Shown: in pieces, positions 11,245 through 22,692 of the stretch
Position numbering within the stretch: the first letter of the stretch is position 1
Layout: every line of letters begins with the position of its first letter
NCBI GenBank assembly: GCA_030762935.1
Contig: CM060892.1
Coordinates: 91,546,827-91,610,826 of the forward strand
From: Hymenopus coronatus
Taxonomy: Eukaryota; Arthropoda; Insecta; Mantodea; Hymenopodidae
DNA: 64,000 nucleotides
Direction of reading: 5' to 3'
Notes under the pieces: generated by a model
Told to the model about the DNA's origin: nothing
Database searches by the model: none
What the model saw: only the letters and a program-made list of their open reading frames with translations
Translations under genes and position numbers: made by a program

Positions 11245-11685
11245 TCTGGAGCTTTTGGAAAGTATACTGATGATACGATCGCCAAAGATCTTGGTAGGTA
11301 ATTGTTTTGCAGGGGTGTAGATATCGGACGAACGCTATTCTACACAAAGATTATAGCATTCAATCAGCTGTATTCTACTATTTAGTGATAGAACCGTGGT
11401 TTATAGCTATAAATTCTTATATTAATGAATAAAATTACAAAAATTGTATTAAAAAAACTTTTCCCATGGTAACGGTAAACTGAAAAACATCGAAAGAAAA
11501 CCAAATATCATTGCTTGCCCAATATGCAAGAAATGATTTTTATCCCGTCTCAAATATTATAATATTTATAGCGGTTAAATCTTTAAGTGACTTTAAGACC
11601 CTGTATATGACGAAAGAGGCTGTTTTATTTACCTAAGTATATATCATACCTTCATTGTATTTTTTCACACATATTCTGGAAATAC
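11245..11685. other. Unassigned spacer
   Basis: A+T-rich, with nothing recognised. It ends at the TA-flanked left terminus of the mariner-like composite. Confidence 0.3.
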
Positions 11686-12338
11686 AAAGGCTGTCCAGGA
11701 AGCAAACAGCCATTTGGTATAACTAAATAATGAAAGATATCAACAGAAAACTTTAATTACGATGTTACAACGTAATCACTTTGTTGCCAAGGCATTTGTA
11801 TAACGTGATGCCAATTTTTCAATGTCGACACTTCTCCACCCAAGACATAATTCTTTTTTTGAATACTCAAAATCTTCGGCCAATTAAAATTTATAGCGAT
11901 ACAACGCAAGTGCTTGGGAACAAGTATAATGAATAAGTCCTCATTGAAAAAATGGCGTATAATTTAATCATGGAAGAACTAGTGTGCAAGACGAATACCG
12001 GATGAAAGACTTGCTATGAAGAAGTTGAAAGCAAATGATGGTTGATGAAAGAATTCAGGAAATCCGGCATTTCACTTTGGACACCTTAAATGACTTTTTC
12101 AATTGAAGAGTTCCCACCGATAAACACATCAAAGCGGCAGTGACATTCTGGCTCAGGTTTTGGCGGGAGAGGAGTATAACATCGGTATTGAAACACTGGC
12201 ACCACTATGCCTTGGGAGCAATGGCGATAAGGTTGCGAAATAGAATAAGATGCATTAACTTATCGATAACGTTTTATGTAGAGACTTTTTTATTATTTAG
12301 TTAACTCAAAAAGTATCTTACTTTCTGGATGACCCTTG
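11686..12338. mobile_element. Mariner-like composite: two inverted transposase 3' halves
   Basis: The two ends are inverted versions of one terminus: AAAGGCTGTCCAGGAAG at the left, and CAAGGGTCATCCAGAAAG read inward from the right. Just inside each end is a degenerate Tc1/mariner transposase C-terminus reading outward. On the right, plus strand near 12165-12240, it is of the EEYNIGIETLAP...SNGDKVAK kind. On the left, minus strand near 11770-11850, IEKLASRYT then DYVVTS is seen with a frameshift. The 3' UTRs share TTATTTAGTTA. The element therefore looks like two 3' halves joined head to head, long dead. TA dinucleotides lie near both edges. Confidence 0.55.
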
Positions 12339-12599
12339 AATATAGATGCTTGCAGAAATCAACCGGAGAATGTTCAGAGTTTACAAAGAAATGTTAATGA
12401 ACACTCTGTAATAGAACAACTCATAAACGAGCGGGTACACAACTGATAAAAGTTATCTGAATTACTTGGAGGTGGTCGTTACCTTGCAATGTCCAAATAT
12501 TTCATGTGAATACTTTCGTAGCATGTACCTACTTAACATTTCAGAAAAACACGAGAAATTAAAATTTTGTTCAATCTAAGTATACGTCATTCTTGTGCT

Positions 12600-12618
12600 T
12601 GTTTTTTTTTTTTTTTTT
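12600..12618. repeat. Poly-T tract
   Basis: A run of about 18 T followed by CCAGATCTGTG. Probably a reverse-oriented oligo-A tail or slippage. Confidence 0.8.
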
Positions 12619-12689
12619 CCAGATCTGTGAAGAAGGGTGGAAAGATAAAATCCTTCTTTTAACAATAAGAGGTATATTTTAAAACGAAG

Positions 12690-12850
12690 AGGTAGACAGA
12701 AGAACCGGCCTGGGTGGCGTGATCATCAAAGCAGCGACTCAAGACGGATCGGACATATGGCACGGATGGACTACAGAGATGGACACAATGAGACCATGTG
12801 AGACCCAAGAGTAGAGGAGCATAGGCAGACAAATGCTATTTAAAAACATT
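12690..12850 (+). pseudogene. Possible LINE ORF2 C-terminal scrap
   Basis: Read with frameshifts, the plus strand gives a short Arg-Arg-Thr-Gly / Trp-Arg-Asp / Gly-Trp-Thr / Met-Arg series. This recalls the tail that follows reverse transcriptase in several arthropod LINEs (GRP..RWRD....W...A..R..W). The resemblance is loose and no catalytic motif is present, so the call is weak. The head GGCCTGGGTGGCGTG also resembles the start of SINE B. Confidence 0.2.
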
Positions 12851-13049
12851 ATAGGAGGACGATGGTAAATAGTAGCAAAAATAGAGATGGATAGAATGGA
12901 TAATCAGCAGTAACTGGTTCTAGTGAGAGTTCAAATGAAAATAGACGTGAATAGTGAAAATGCGAAAGAGAAGAAAGCGGAACACGTAAACGACATTCTC
13001 AACTGTTTTTCTTCTTCTTCTTCATATTATTATGATTATGATAATGATG

Positions 13050-13050
<1 letters not shown>

Positions 13051-13106
<56 letters not shown>

Positions 13107-13110
13107 ATTA
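13051..13110. repeat. (TTA)n microsatellite
   Basis: About 20 TTA units, slightly imperfect at both ends, next to a 5'-truncated SINE E. The translated poly-Ile, poly-Tyr and poly-Asn frames here are artefacts of the repeat. Confidence 0.97.
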
Positions 13111-13132
13111 TGGGGCATGGATTCAGCACCAT

Positions 13133-13290
13133 CATATTTTCCGGTAAGATCCAAGGTAACCGTATGCGAGATTTGTGGTGGAAAAAGTGGCGCAGGGGCG
13201 GCTTTTCTCCGGGTTCTCTTGTTTCCCCTATCATCGCATTCCACCGGTGCTCCATCTTTACTCATGCATCATCATTGTCATCGCAAACAA
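13133..13290 (+). mobile_element. SINE E, 5'-truncated
   Basis: Starts within the tRNA-like 3' part (AAGGTAACCGTATGCGAGAT), then GATTTGTGGTGGAAAAAGTG, GGCTTTTCTCCGGGTTCTCT, TCATCGCATTCCACCGGTGC and a CATGCATCATCATTGTCATC tail. It closely matches the copy at 26.4 kb. Confidence 0.82.
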
Positions 13291-13298
13291 AAACGACT

Positions 13299-13523
13299 GC
13301 CTCCGTGGTCGAGTGATCAGCCTACTTCTCACCAGTAGCTCCCGAGTTAGATTCCCGGCAGGGGCACAATTATTCCCTATCCCCCACAGAGTCTGGAAGT
13401 ATGTATGCGAGAGTGAATGTATGTGTGTGTTTGAGGAAAATGATACGATTTCAACCCATGTAAAGAGCCTCAACGAGTTGTTTCAAGTACAAAGCCCCCC
13501 GATTTGGTCTTAGACGTTAAAAT
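13299..13523 (+). mobile_element. SINE A, tRNA-derived
   Basis: The tRNA-like head has A box TGGTCGAGTGATCAG and a degraded B box (GAGTTAGATTCCCGG). Then come ATTATTCCCTATCCCCCACA, AGTCTGGAAGTATGTATGCG, AGAGTGAATG, and the tail CAACGAGTTGTTTCAAGTAC ... AAAGCCCCCCGAT. It inserted next to SINE E in the same orientation. Part of the segment after the tRNA domain is deleted compared with the copy at 19.1 kb. Confidence 0.88.
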
Positions 13524-13820
13524 TAAATAACTATATATAAATGAAACAATAACAAAACAAAAAGTACATCATATTGACACCCGAAAACATTAATGACTTT
13601 CTATTACTAAAGCTAGCTTTCTTTGCCTCTTTGATATATATGGTTCTCTGTTACATAAATTGTGCTTTTGCCCTTGTGACGGTGAATTTATCCAGAAAAG
13701 GCAAAGTACATGACTTTAAAAACACCACACACGCATCTGGTGTAGAATTTAAGCCAAGCGTTGTGAGAATAGTGATCTGATTCCGAAATCCCGGCATCGG
13801 GAAATAGATACACAACAGAT

Positions 13821-14186
13821 GCAGATCTCGTGAAAATACACACTTTATGTCCTTTACGTTTTTGTTGTGGAGGTAGCCGTTTCGGAGATATTCCTTGTTA
13901 TTGGTTTTATTTGCGAAATACTTATACTTTTCTCAGACAGGAAGTGTCAGTTTTTCTTTTTTTCTACTCTTGGCAAAGCAAAGAAGCGGTTTGCAATGAC
14001 AATCGCATTATGAAAGCTTTTAAAACATTGACTATTACTTTACCTAATGCATTCCCTTAGTTCTCTTCTACTTATAAGGAACTAAGTAATAAGAACATTC
14101 TGCTAATGTTTATTTCGATTAGTATTTTGTAAGAACTTAGTCGAGCATCTAGAGAAAGTCATGTGAGTGTAACACATCAGATTTTT
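13821..14186 (-). mobile_element. HLE 5' half
   Basis: Keeps the 5' half on the minus strand: AGATCTCGTGAAAATACACA, GATATTCCTTGTTATTGGTT, TTTCGATTAGTATTTTG, then CTAGAGAAAGTCATGTGAGT and ACACATCAGATTTTT at the element start. The 3' half is absent. Confidence 0.88.
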
Positions 14187-14759
14187 AAATTTCAAAAAAC
14201 GGGTGATTGAGGATTAGGGGAGGAAACCTAGAATGCAATTAAGAGCAGTTTAAGCTTCCCCTTTAATATATAAGTTGTCGTGTTCTTGTTTAAATTAAAT
14301 AAAATTCAAATAAATTTAGAACAAGCTGTTTTTAAATGACCACCCTGTTTAAAACACTCACCTGATAAGAATAGCCGCATTCATATTGTGGACATCCTGT
14401 ATAATAAAATCCATTTAGGGGAAGCATTTTGAAAGAAAAGAATCCCATCTATGACATTTTTAGCTCACCCCTCAACCACTGCCTTTTAATTTAAAATCGT
14501 ATTCAACGCAGGCCTTTGTCAGCTGAAGAGAGAAGGCTGGAACCTGAAGAATGTGAGCGGTTGCTATCGAACAGATTCCAAGTTAAGTTTGCCCTTCTTC
14601 CAAACACCTCCCTATCATTAACGTTCAACACCAGCACGTCCAATAGGCATTCCTCCATTTCTGCTTTGCCAATATCTCAGCGTGTCTAAACCATAGAGCA
14701 GTGATGATGAATCTAGACTAGATGAACCAGGATTACTAAACACTGCTATAAAAAACTAA
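14187..14759. other. Unassigned spacer
   Basis: About 14470-14700 is less A+T-rich than its surroundings but shows no frame or repeat I recognise. Confidence 0.3.
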
Positions 14760-15699
14760 ATTCCTAATGTGTACCATTCATTTGACTCCCTCTATCTGTT
14801 CTGCAAGTAAACTAGTCATGCAAAAGAGTATCCCTTTTTATACATCAATACTAATGAAGATAAATATTTACAGAAATGGCCTTACTAGTTTCTTGTATGT
14901 AGAAGGAAACAAGAAAACAATTGGCTAAAGCGCTTTCTAGCCCCTGAAAGCTCAAGATTAGCTACGGTCTCTTTCCATGGCAAGGAATAGAACAAAAGAG
15001 ATGAAACCGCCAAGAACTTATCGTTTGGATAAAGTACTTTTAGAAATCTATAACAGTGAATATCTCTGAAATACCTATACAAAAGGGCTGTATGTGACGT
15101 ACATTGTGTTTTTAATGAGATCTACATTTTTTAGTCCGGTTTACGTTTAGGGATAGATGTAGATACATGAACCTACTTTATAGGAGCCAGTATAATAATT
15201 TCTGTTCCAATTGGAATTAAATTTTTCAATTGACTTGCAACACTATATGGATAAAAAATTATCTAAGATCCATATCAATATGACCTTTAGGTTATGCATA
15301 AGTCATTTAGAACAATGAAGACTTTAGGTATTAGTCTCAGAATATTCAAACGTGTTTATCATTTGTCATGAAAATACCTTTAGTATATGATATTTTAATA
15401 AAATGGGTATACCTATTTTTGAGAAAAACTAAATTTTCGAGATTTTCCTGAAATATTCGTGTGGATCCTTAGAAGATGCCAAATTAGGTACTATGGTATT
15501 TAAAAGCATTATCTTTTTTGAGTTATACTGCCCACAAATGACCCACATAAACATATACGCCAATCTTAAAATGCTTTTTGATTCAGGTGTCCTAAAAACT
15601 GTTATTTCTCGTAAAATGTTGGTATCGATATTCTGAGTGGAGAACAATACTTCTCTATCTACTATGTGCATGTAAATATGTGCTAGAGAGAGTAAAAAC
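14760..15699 (+). mobile_element. HLE copy, full span, diverged
   Basis: 5' end AATGTGTACCATTCATTTGA then CTCCCTCTATCTGTTCTGC. The core has AAATATTTACAGAAATGG and GTGTTTTTAATGAGATCTAC, and after a replaced stretch (about 15130-15350) TATGATATTTTAATAAAATG. The 3' end is GGTATCGATATTCTGAGTGG, CTTCTCTATCTACTATGTGC and AGAGAGAGTAAAAAC. The CA microsatellite is not expanded here. Confidence 0.82.
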
Positions 15700-16310
15700 T
15701 GTGTTAAATTCAAGAGTTTTTCTTCACACACTTCTACAAAATATCCTTATATAATATAATACACATCTTATTTACTGTTGTAAGTATACATCACAGTAAT
15801 TTCAATAGTCTTAAACGTAAGTCAAATCCTGAAAAAGCTGCTCTATATGATAACTTTGTTCCGGTTTTTATATGAACGTGATAAAAAACTGAAAAAAGCT
15901 AACATCGACATAGCATTGAAAACAAAATATGGACGATTTAAAAATTCAAACAAATAACAAATATATATAGATAAATTAAATAAATTAATACATCCACATT
16001 TTTTGTACAAAGCTTTTTTCTTGTATCTTTAATTATACATTATCCACAGAACGAAGAGAACTTCACAGATTATTCACGTAAAATTCAAAATATTCATTTT
16101 ATTTATCTCTATTTATCTAATATTTTGCACTATTATTAACTCATTAAGGATGAATTTTGAGCGCATAAAATAACGTAAAAGTTTCAAATAAAGGGTAGTT
16201 TGAATGGAGGAATTTTATTCACAATCTTCGTTTCAAATGCTAAGAAAGTAAAGTTTGGTTCTTCTATCTCATTTCACTTTCTATTTTTATTTTAGGCTGC
16301 TGTATGCAAT
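15700..16310. other. Unassigned A+T-rich spacer
   Basis: No element recognised. Bounded on both sides by HLE 3' termini that face each other. Confidence 0.3.
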
Positions 16311-16975
16311 TTTTAATTTCTCTACCCGTACTATGCTAAATACATAGCAGGTATTGTATTATACCCAAAAATTCGATATCATCATTTCACCGGAAAAAGA
16401 CATTTTAGATTCTCATGTATCGAAAAAATCTTTGAAAAATGATGCGTATATCTATATGTGTGTGTCCGTAAACACGATAATTCAAAAAGAAAAAGTCGTT
16501 CAAATACCAAACTTGATATTTCAGTTTATTTTCTCCAAATTGCCCTAACCATTTTATTTAAAATACCGTATATTAAAATGTATATATTTAATTCACTAGA
16601 TATAGCCTCTGAAGATCTGTTCATTCTGAATGAGTTTTGCTTAGCTCGTAAACTGTAAGATTTAGGGAAAAAAGTTTCTGTACAAAAGCTATAGATCTCG
16701 TTAAAACTCACAATTTCTGTCATTGACATTTTCTTCGTGAAGCCGACCATTTTTAAAATATTTAAACTTTTCTCATTCGGCTATTTGTTAGCTCCTAATC
16801 ATGCAAAAGATTTGACTATCGATTTAGCTTACTGCACTTCCTTATTTCCCTTCTACTCAAGGAAGCAAGTACTGAGATCATTTTTATCTCAATTAGCATG
16901 AAATAGAAGTAATTTCACAATAACCAGTTATAGAGCTGTAGGGAAAGTCATGTGAATTAAACAGTCAGATTTTTG
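16311..16975 (-). mobile_element. HLE copy with internal deletion
   Basis: Left end TTTTAATTTCTCTACCCGTA, then ACCCAAAAATTCGATATCAT and a short TATGTGTGTGTCCGTAAACA microsatellite zone. A deletion removes the segment that usually carries CAAGGATGCGACAC. The right end is GGGAAAGTCATGTGAATTAA ... CAGTCAGATTTTT. About 665 bp. Confidence 0.88.
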
Positions 16976-17039
16976 GAGTTTGTGATGTAAAATAATTTGT
17001 AAAAAATATTATCCTGTGTAGGAAAATTTCTACCAAACA

Positions 17040-17475
17040 CTCTGTAGAAAATATATCAAAGAATATAATTTTAAAAATAGTGTATTTAACTGTAGGAAAA
17101 GATGAATTTTGATTGTAGCTAATTGCACCGAATAAATTAATAGATCTAGAATGAAACACATATTTTAATGAAATTTGGTAGAATGATTCGTTTGTTATTA
17201 GTAATGTCTGTACAAATAATTATTAGTTCAATGAGTATGAGGAGGTTTCGCTGTTGAAATGCAACCTTAAATCGATTTTTTACATTTCACTTTGTACTTC
17301 CATTTATTGTAGCAGCAACAGTTATAGACAACTACTTGGTTTATTAAATAGAATAAGTGGTTGAATATGATTAGTTATATTATTTTTAATAATGACTTCA
17401 TTTTCTAGCTTTAATACTTTAGAAAATCACTTTTAGCACTGCGGTACCTCCTTAACTACCAGTTGAGTATATTTA
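17040..17475 (+). repeat. Dispersed repeat G, copy 2, interrupted
   Basis: Carries GTATTTAACTG, ATTTTAATGAAATTTGGTAG, TTTGTTATTAGTAATGTCTG, and after about 170 bp of unrelated sequence CTTTAATACTTTAGAAAATC, ACTTTTAGCACTGCGGTACC. These are the same ordered blocks as copies at about 10.1 kb and 55.9 kb. Confidence 0.6.
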
Positions 17476-19138
17476 ATTTATTTTAACATACTCTTTTTAT
17501 ATACTCCTCACAATGAAAAATAAAAAAAACTGAATACTAAGTGAAATGGAAGTAATTTATTACTGCAGAGCATATAAGTACACAATACTCTTGCACAACA
17601 TTGTGTTGGTCTTAACTTCCTTTAGCTGCAAGTCTTGCAAACTAAGCCGATTACGCATTAAATGGAGAAATAAAATAGAATAGTACAGAAGTTTATATTT
17701 TTCTATGTCACGAACTTTCGCGGTATACATTCAGATTCACTGCATGCAGATGCTGCGAGGGATTAAAATATAAAGTAAAAACGAGTCTGCCTATTGTAAA
17801 GATACATTCGCCCAAAGGTCACTGGGGTTATGATACACGTCCTTCATTCTCTCTATGAATATGCAGGGAGTATTATGGCAGTATTCAAGTTCGTGTGTTG
17901 AAACTCCATATGCAATATATTCCCCAAAATATCTTCATAAAAATTGTACTTTTTAAATCACTTACCTCTTTGGAGATCCTTTAGAGCCTGTGTTCTTCAA
18001 ATGTATGATTCACTGAAAATAAAAAAAAATACATCATTAATTCACTGACTAATCTGCATAAGCTATGAGAAACCTATGCATTACAAGAAAAATAAATTGA
18101 AAATGTATTAATAGCCCTTAGCATATGTATCTCGTTCATGTTTTGTCTTGAACTTGTGTGACGAAATAGTTGTGAAAAATAAAAGGATTTGGAATATATG
18201 GCACGTAAATTGAGGGAAGAATATTGCTAAACTAAATTTAATTTTCTGAGGTAGGAGTATTTGGAAGAGTACTAAATTAGATAGTATATATATTAGTAAT
18301 TTAGATTTCTATATATAGACTTTCAAGTGTTAAGTGAAAATACTTGTGTTGGTAATTGAGAATTGAGTGTAGCGAACAACATTGCATGAATATTTGCGGA
18401 CTTATAATTTTACTTATTAAGAGTAGTATATATTCAGATTGGTTAGTACCTCCAAGTAGACGTGGCACACACAAACCTTACTGTTTTTTTTTCCCAAGAG
18501 TACAAGGCAGAAAGCGTAACGTTGAGTGCGCAGACCTCGTGATAACGAATGTTGCATCGGAACCGAAGTTTGAATGCTTTCTGCAAGGCCAATTATCTGC
18601 AATTACTTAAGCCAACGGTCACCATTTAAGCGTAAAAACTGATAGTATCTAATCGGCTCAGTTAAGACAATGCAAAGACATCAATTAATACACTATGTGT
18701 TTAGTTTGTGGAACAACTGTTAGAAAAACAGAAACAAATGACTAACCTACCCGAAGTGAATACACATTAAGGCACAATTTTTAAAAATATCTATATGTAC
18801 TTCTAACATCCTGTATATTACGTTAATTAAAACTGTAGTACTCTACACATAAGAAGTATGGGCTTTATCAATAAAATAGAAAAACCGCTTGTTGCTATTA
18901 GAAATGGACTGTCTAATCGTTCTACTAGAATTGATCTCATAGTTAGCATAAACAATTAAAACATTAGAGAAATTAAATATATAATTGCATGCAAACTACC
19001 TGATGACACCCAAAATGAACGCAAGGAATAGACGAAGAAAGGATTTCACATGAAATAAGAATATTACAGAGATTGAGACAATGGTGTTGGGAAACTGGAA
19101 GACATCGTTAAACTGTGAAACAATATTACTAGCAAACT
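17476..19138. other. Long unassigned segment
   Basis: No HLE, SINE or gene recognised. An 84-codon plus-strand frame near 18.4-18.6 kb has no visible domain. About 18.46-18.60 kb is less A+T-rich. Confidence 0.3.
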
Positions 19139-19391
19139 GCCTCCGTGGTCGAGTGGTCAGCGAGCTGACTTATCACCCGGAGGTATCAGGTTCAATTCCC
19201 GGCTGAGGTGGGGAATTTTTCTTTAATCATAATTATTCCCTATCCCCCACACAGTCTGGTAATATGTATGTGAGAGTGAATGTGTATGAAGATATAATGA
19301 TTTAAACCAAACGTAAAAGAACCTACAGACAACGAGTTGTTTCAAGTGCAAAGCCGCCGATGTGACCTTAGATTTTAAAGGGGATTTTAAT
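19139..19391 (+). mobile_element. SINE A, best-preserved copy
   Basis: GCCTCCGTGGTCGAGTGGTC (A box inside) leads to B box AGGTTCAATTCCCGGC. The ends pair as an acceptor stem (GCCTCCG with CTGAGGT). After the roughly 72-nt tRNA-like part come GGGAATTTTTCTTTAATCAT, ATTCCCTATCCCCCACACAG, TGTGAGAGTGAATGTGTATG and GAGTTGTTTCAAGTGCAAAG. It ends GACCTTAGATTTTAAAG. Pol III promoter boxes are intact by eye. Confidence 0.92.
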
Positions 19392-20025
19392 GTAACAAAA
19401 TATATATATTACTACCGTGATACCATTTCATGATATGTTAATATTATTATAATATGTTTGATTTCAATAATTATAATTACTTCACGTTTTAAATTCCAAC
19501 AATTACATTTCCAAATTACTTAATTTTGCAATACATTTGTATAAAATGCATACCTAAACGCTGTGATACTCCGCAAATGAAGCTAAATTTCCTTTATTGT
19601 TTTTATCATGAGGAATTCTGAAAACAGATTCCTAAAGTTCAAAGCTACAACAACAATGCTACCAACAGCAATGAAATGTCCGATACATGTTATCAGCTGT
19701 ACAAAAACTGAATGCTTCTCTAGAAAGCAAGAATGCAAAACATCACATGTATGCTGGTTTTGAATAATGCACGTTTCCAACATTTGTTAGGGGAGGGAGC
19801 AGAGAAATGTATTTGTGTTCATACGAGCGCAGATTTTCTAACCGTAATTCCATTATACTAATAGTTGTAAAACATGGAAACAATCAGAAAATGTTTATGT
19901 TTATAAGCTTGATATATTGCCAATATATTAGTTTGGTTGGGTAACACCACTTATATATATGTTATTTCTTTACTTTTATTCACTCTTATATGCTATTACA
20001 AAGGTTTAAGAATTTATCATGTCGA
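19392..20025. other. Unassigned A+T-rich spacer
   Basis: Nothing recognised. Confidence 0.3.
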
Positions 20026-20849
20026 TTTTTAATTTCTCTACACATACTATGTATATGTTTTGATACCGAGATTTCACCGAAAATATATTTGTAAGAAACC
20101 TTCCCCCAAAAAGCATTTTTATACAAAGGTCCGCGCGCGTGTATGTGTGTGTGCTCGTGTGTCTGAACACGATAACTCAAAAACGAAAAGTCTGTAAAAT
20201 ATCAAATTTGGCGTTTAATTTTATATTTTCCAGGGATGTGAGAGGAAGCTTTTGAGAAAAACTCCCCCACCCCATACTACACTTTACATGTAAAAAATGC
20301 GAACATTTTTATTTTCTCAAAAATGGCTCTAACGATTTTGATTAACATACCACTAATTTACTTGTTACATAAAATTTATATCTTAAATTTTGTGGGAATA
20401 GCCTCTAAAGACCTCTTTTTCTGAATAAATTTTACTGAATTTTGCGTAACTGGGAAACCGTAAGAGATAAACCAAAACTTACTACACAAAAAATATAGAT
20501 CACGTTAAAACACACAGTTTATGTTATATACTTTTTTTCGTGGAGTTGTTCGTTTTTGAGATATCCCTTGTTATTGATCTCAGGTTTAAAAAGCACATTC
20601 TTTTCATACAGGAATTTGTCAACTCCTGTCCACACAAACACAGGAACTTCAGTCATAACCAGCTTTTGACTATCACTTTAACCTATGTTATTCGCTTATT
20701 TCGCTTCTACTTACAAGGAAGCAATAAGACTATTTCGGCTAATTTTGTTTTCAATTAGCATGAAATAAATAGAAGCATAAGCTTTGTAACCATAATTTGT
20801 TGCAGAGGTGAAGAGAAAGTCATGTGAATGGAACGCATAAGATCTTTTT
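20026..20849 (-). mobile_element. HLE copy, full length, short terminal palindrome
   Basis: Left end TTTTTAATTTCTCTACACAT then ACTATGTATATG running straight into TTTGATACCGAGATTTCACC. The right arm of the palindrome and the CACCCAAAAATTC block are deleted. A GCGCGCGTGTATGTGTGTGT tract is present. The right end is GAAGAGAAAGTCATGTGAAT, GGAACGCATAAGATCTTTTT. It forms a head-to-head pair with the next copy. Confidence 0.92.
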
Positions 20850-20919
20850 CTATACATTTTCAACTGTTAATTCTTTTTTACACAGTGGATGTTGTAATCT
20901 ATCTCCCATGTCAAATGTT

Positions 20920-21472
20920 AAAAATCTGATGTGTTCCATTCACATGACTTTCTATGTATCTCTGCAACAAATTTCTGTTAAAAAGCTTATGCTTATATTT
21001 ACTTCATGCTAAGTGAGAAAAAATAGCAGAAATAGTCTTATTACTTGCTTCCCTATAAGTAGAAATACTAGTTATACAAAATTCCGTAAAATTCATTCCG
21101 AATAAAGTAGTCTTCAGAGGCTATTCCCCAAAAAATTCAAGATATGCATATTATTTGTCAAGTATATATCTTTAATATATGATATTTTAATCAAAATCGT
21201 TAGAGACATTTCGATGCAAAGGGTAGTTTGGGGTGGGGAGATTTTCTTGAAAAATCTTCGTGTCGCAATCTTGGAAGATCCTGAACTTAAATACCAATTT
21301 TGGTATTTAACGGTCTTTTCGTTTTTGACCTATGTTGCCCACAGCCACACACACACACACACAGATAGACACACACACGACATTTTTCTAAACATTTTTT
21401 TTTTGGTTCAGATGGTTTCAAAGCCTGTATTTCCGGTGAAATCTCGGTATCGAATTTTTGGGTAGTGTATTC
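20920..21472 (+). mobile_element. HLE copy, internally deleted, 3' palindrome missing
   Basis: 5' end AAAAATCTGATGTGTTCCAT, TCACATGACTTTCTATGTAT. The core jumps from CTATAAGTAGAAATACTA to GTTATACAAAATTCCGTAAA, a deletion of roughly 350 bp. Then GGTAGTTTGGGGTGGGGAGA, CACACACACACACACAGATA and TCGGTATCGAATTTTTGGGT. The sequence leaves the family just before the terminal palindrome. Confidence 0.92.
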
Positions 21473-22098
21473 AACGTCTTTTGCCCTAAAATCATACCAG
21501 ATGACCTACGACATTAATATAAACGTATGGATTAAATTATCTTTTAATATCGCTGTAAGGTACATTGCGCGTTGTGATATTACACTTGAAACACGGGTGA
21601 TAGAAAATAAATTAATAAAACGAATTCAGTACCGATAGGCTTATATTTCATTAAGTGGGAACGAGGCTTTTAATAAAGTTTCCAGGAATCCAGCTCGTAA
21701 TTTAAGGCACGGTATAGGACTAGGCGCTCAGAGTCATTAAAAGCACCGACAATGCAGAGGATGTAGTCAGGTACACGGGAATGATAATTTACGTGACGTA
21801 ATCAATAACCGAAAATGTATGATGGCCGCTGCGGGACCTGCGAGCTCTGAATTTTTTAACATAAAGTTTCTACAAATGTAGGACACCACAACATACACAC
21901 TTGCCCGTTGAAATTCTCTTTCAATATTCTCATATTTGGTATTACAAAACAAGGCATTGTACTCGCTGTTAATGTGTAGCGCCCATTTATGTCATCTTTG
22001 ATTTTCATTTGTCATTCATTACGCGCTGGGTTTCACTCTTGCCATGTAGAGAAACTCACTATTTTGAACATAATGTGACGTATTTCTGTTGCTATTTT
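21473..22098. other. Unassigned spacer
   Basis: No known repeat or gene recognised. Confidence 0.3.
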
Positions 22099-22200
22099 AA
22101 AAATCTTATGTGTTCCATTCACATGACTTTCTCTACATCTCTGACAGAAATTATTGCTAAAATTAATTAATATTAGATTCTTTTATTGTTTCATTTATAG

Positions 22201-22426
22201 CCACCTTTAGCATCTAATGTCATAGCGGGGGCTTTGCATAAGAAACAACTCCTGTTATTGTCTGATTTTCCTGAAACACCCACATTCACTCTCACATACA
22301 TACTTGCAGACCCTCTGGGGGATAGGGAATACTTCGGCTAAAAGAAAAATTCCCCGCTCCAGCTGGGAATCGAACCCGGGACCTCCGGGTAAGAAGTAGC
22401 TCGCTGACCACTCAACACAGAAGCAG
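22201..22426 (-). mobile_element. SINE A inside HLE
   Basis: Reverse copy. Tail GGGGGCTTTGCATAAGAAAC, then TTCACTCTCACATACATACT, CTCTGGGGGATAGGGAATAC, B box complement GGGAATCGAACCCGGGACCT and A-box complement GCTCGCTGACCACTCAACAC. It abuts SINE B. Confidence 0.92.
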
Positions 22427-22430
22427 TACG

Positions 22431-22692
22431 TATTATTATTTTTTTTTCTTGGTAGCTTAACGTCCTTTAACCTAGCTGGTCATATGGGACAATGAATGAA
22501 ATTGGTGAGAATGTTGCTCAAACGATCTTGGGATCCATGGAGCTCAAATTTACTCGATGTTTGTCCTCTCAGGATAAGGGAAAACCCCGAAAAAACCTTT
22601 ATCCGGGTAATTCACTCTAAGCGAGATTCGAATTCACGACCTGTTCTGTTGAATCTTCGAGACGCTACCACCACACTACCTAGGCGGGCTAC
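22431..22692 (-). mobile_element. SINE B inside HLE
   Basis: Reverse copy. It begins with a poly-T (tail complement), then AACGTCCTTTAACCTAGCTG, GTCATATGGGACAATGAATG, CTCAGGATAAGGGAAAACCC and CGAGATTCGAATTCACGACC (B-box complement). It ends in the tRNA 5' part CACTACCTAGGCGGGC. An 81-codon frame in it is incidental. Confidence 0.92.

Noticed and set aside
12923..13316. Frames with long poly-Ile, poly-Asn or poly-Tyr runs
   Set aside because: They are six-frame readings of the (TTA)n microsatellite and of SINE E, with no independent coding evidence.
19139..19210. Functional tRNA gene
   Set aside because: The tRNA-like part continues into a SINE body seen at three other loci, so it is a SINE promoter region. 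The same applies to the B, C, D, E and H copies.
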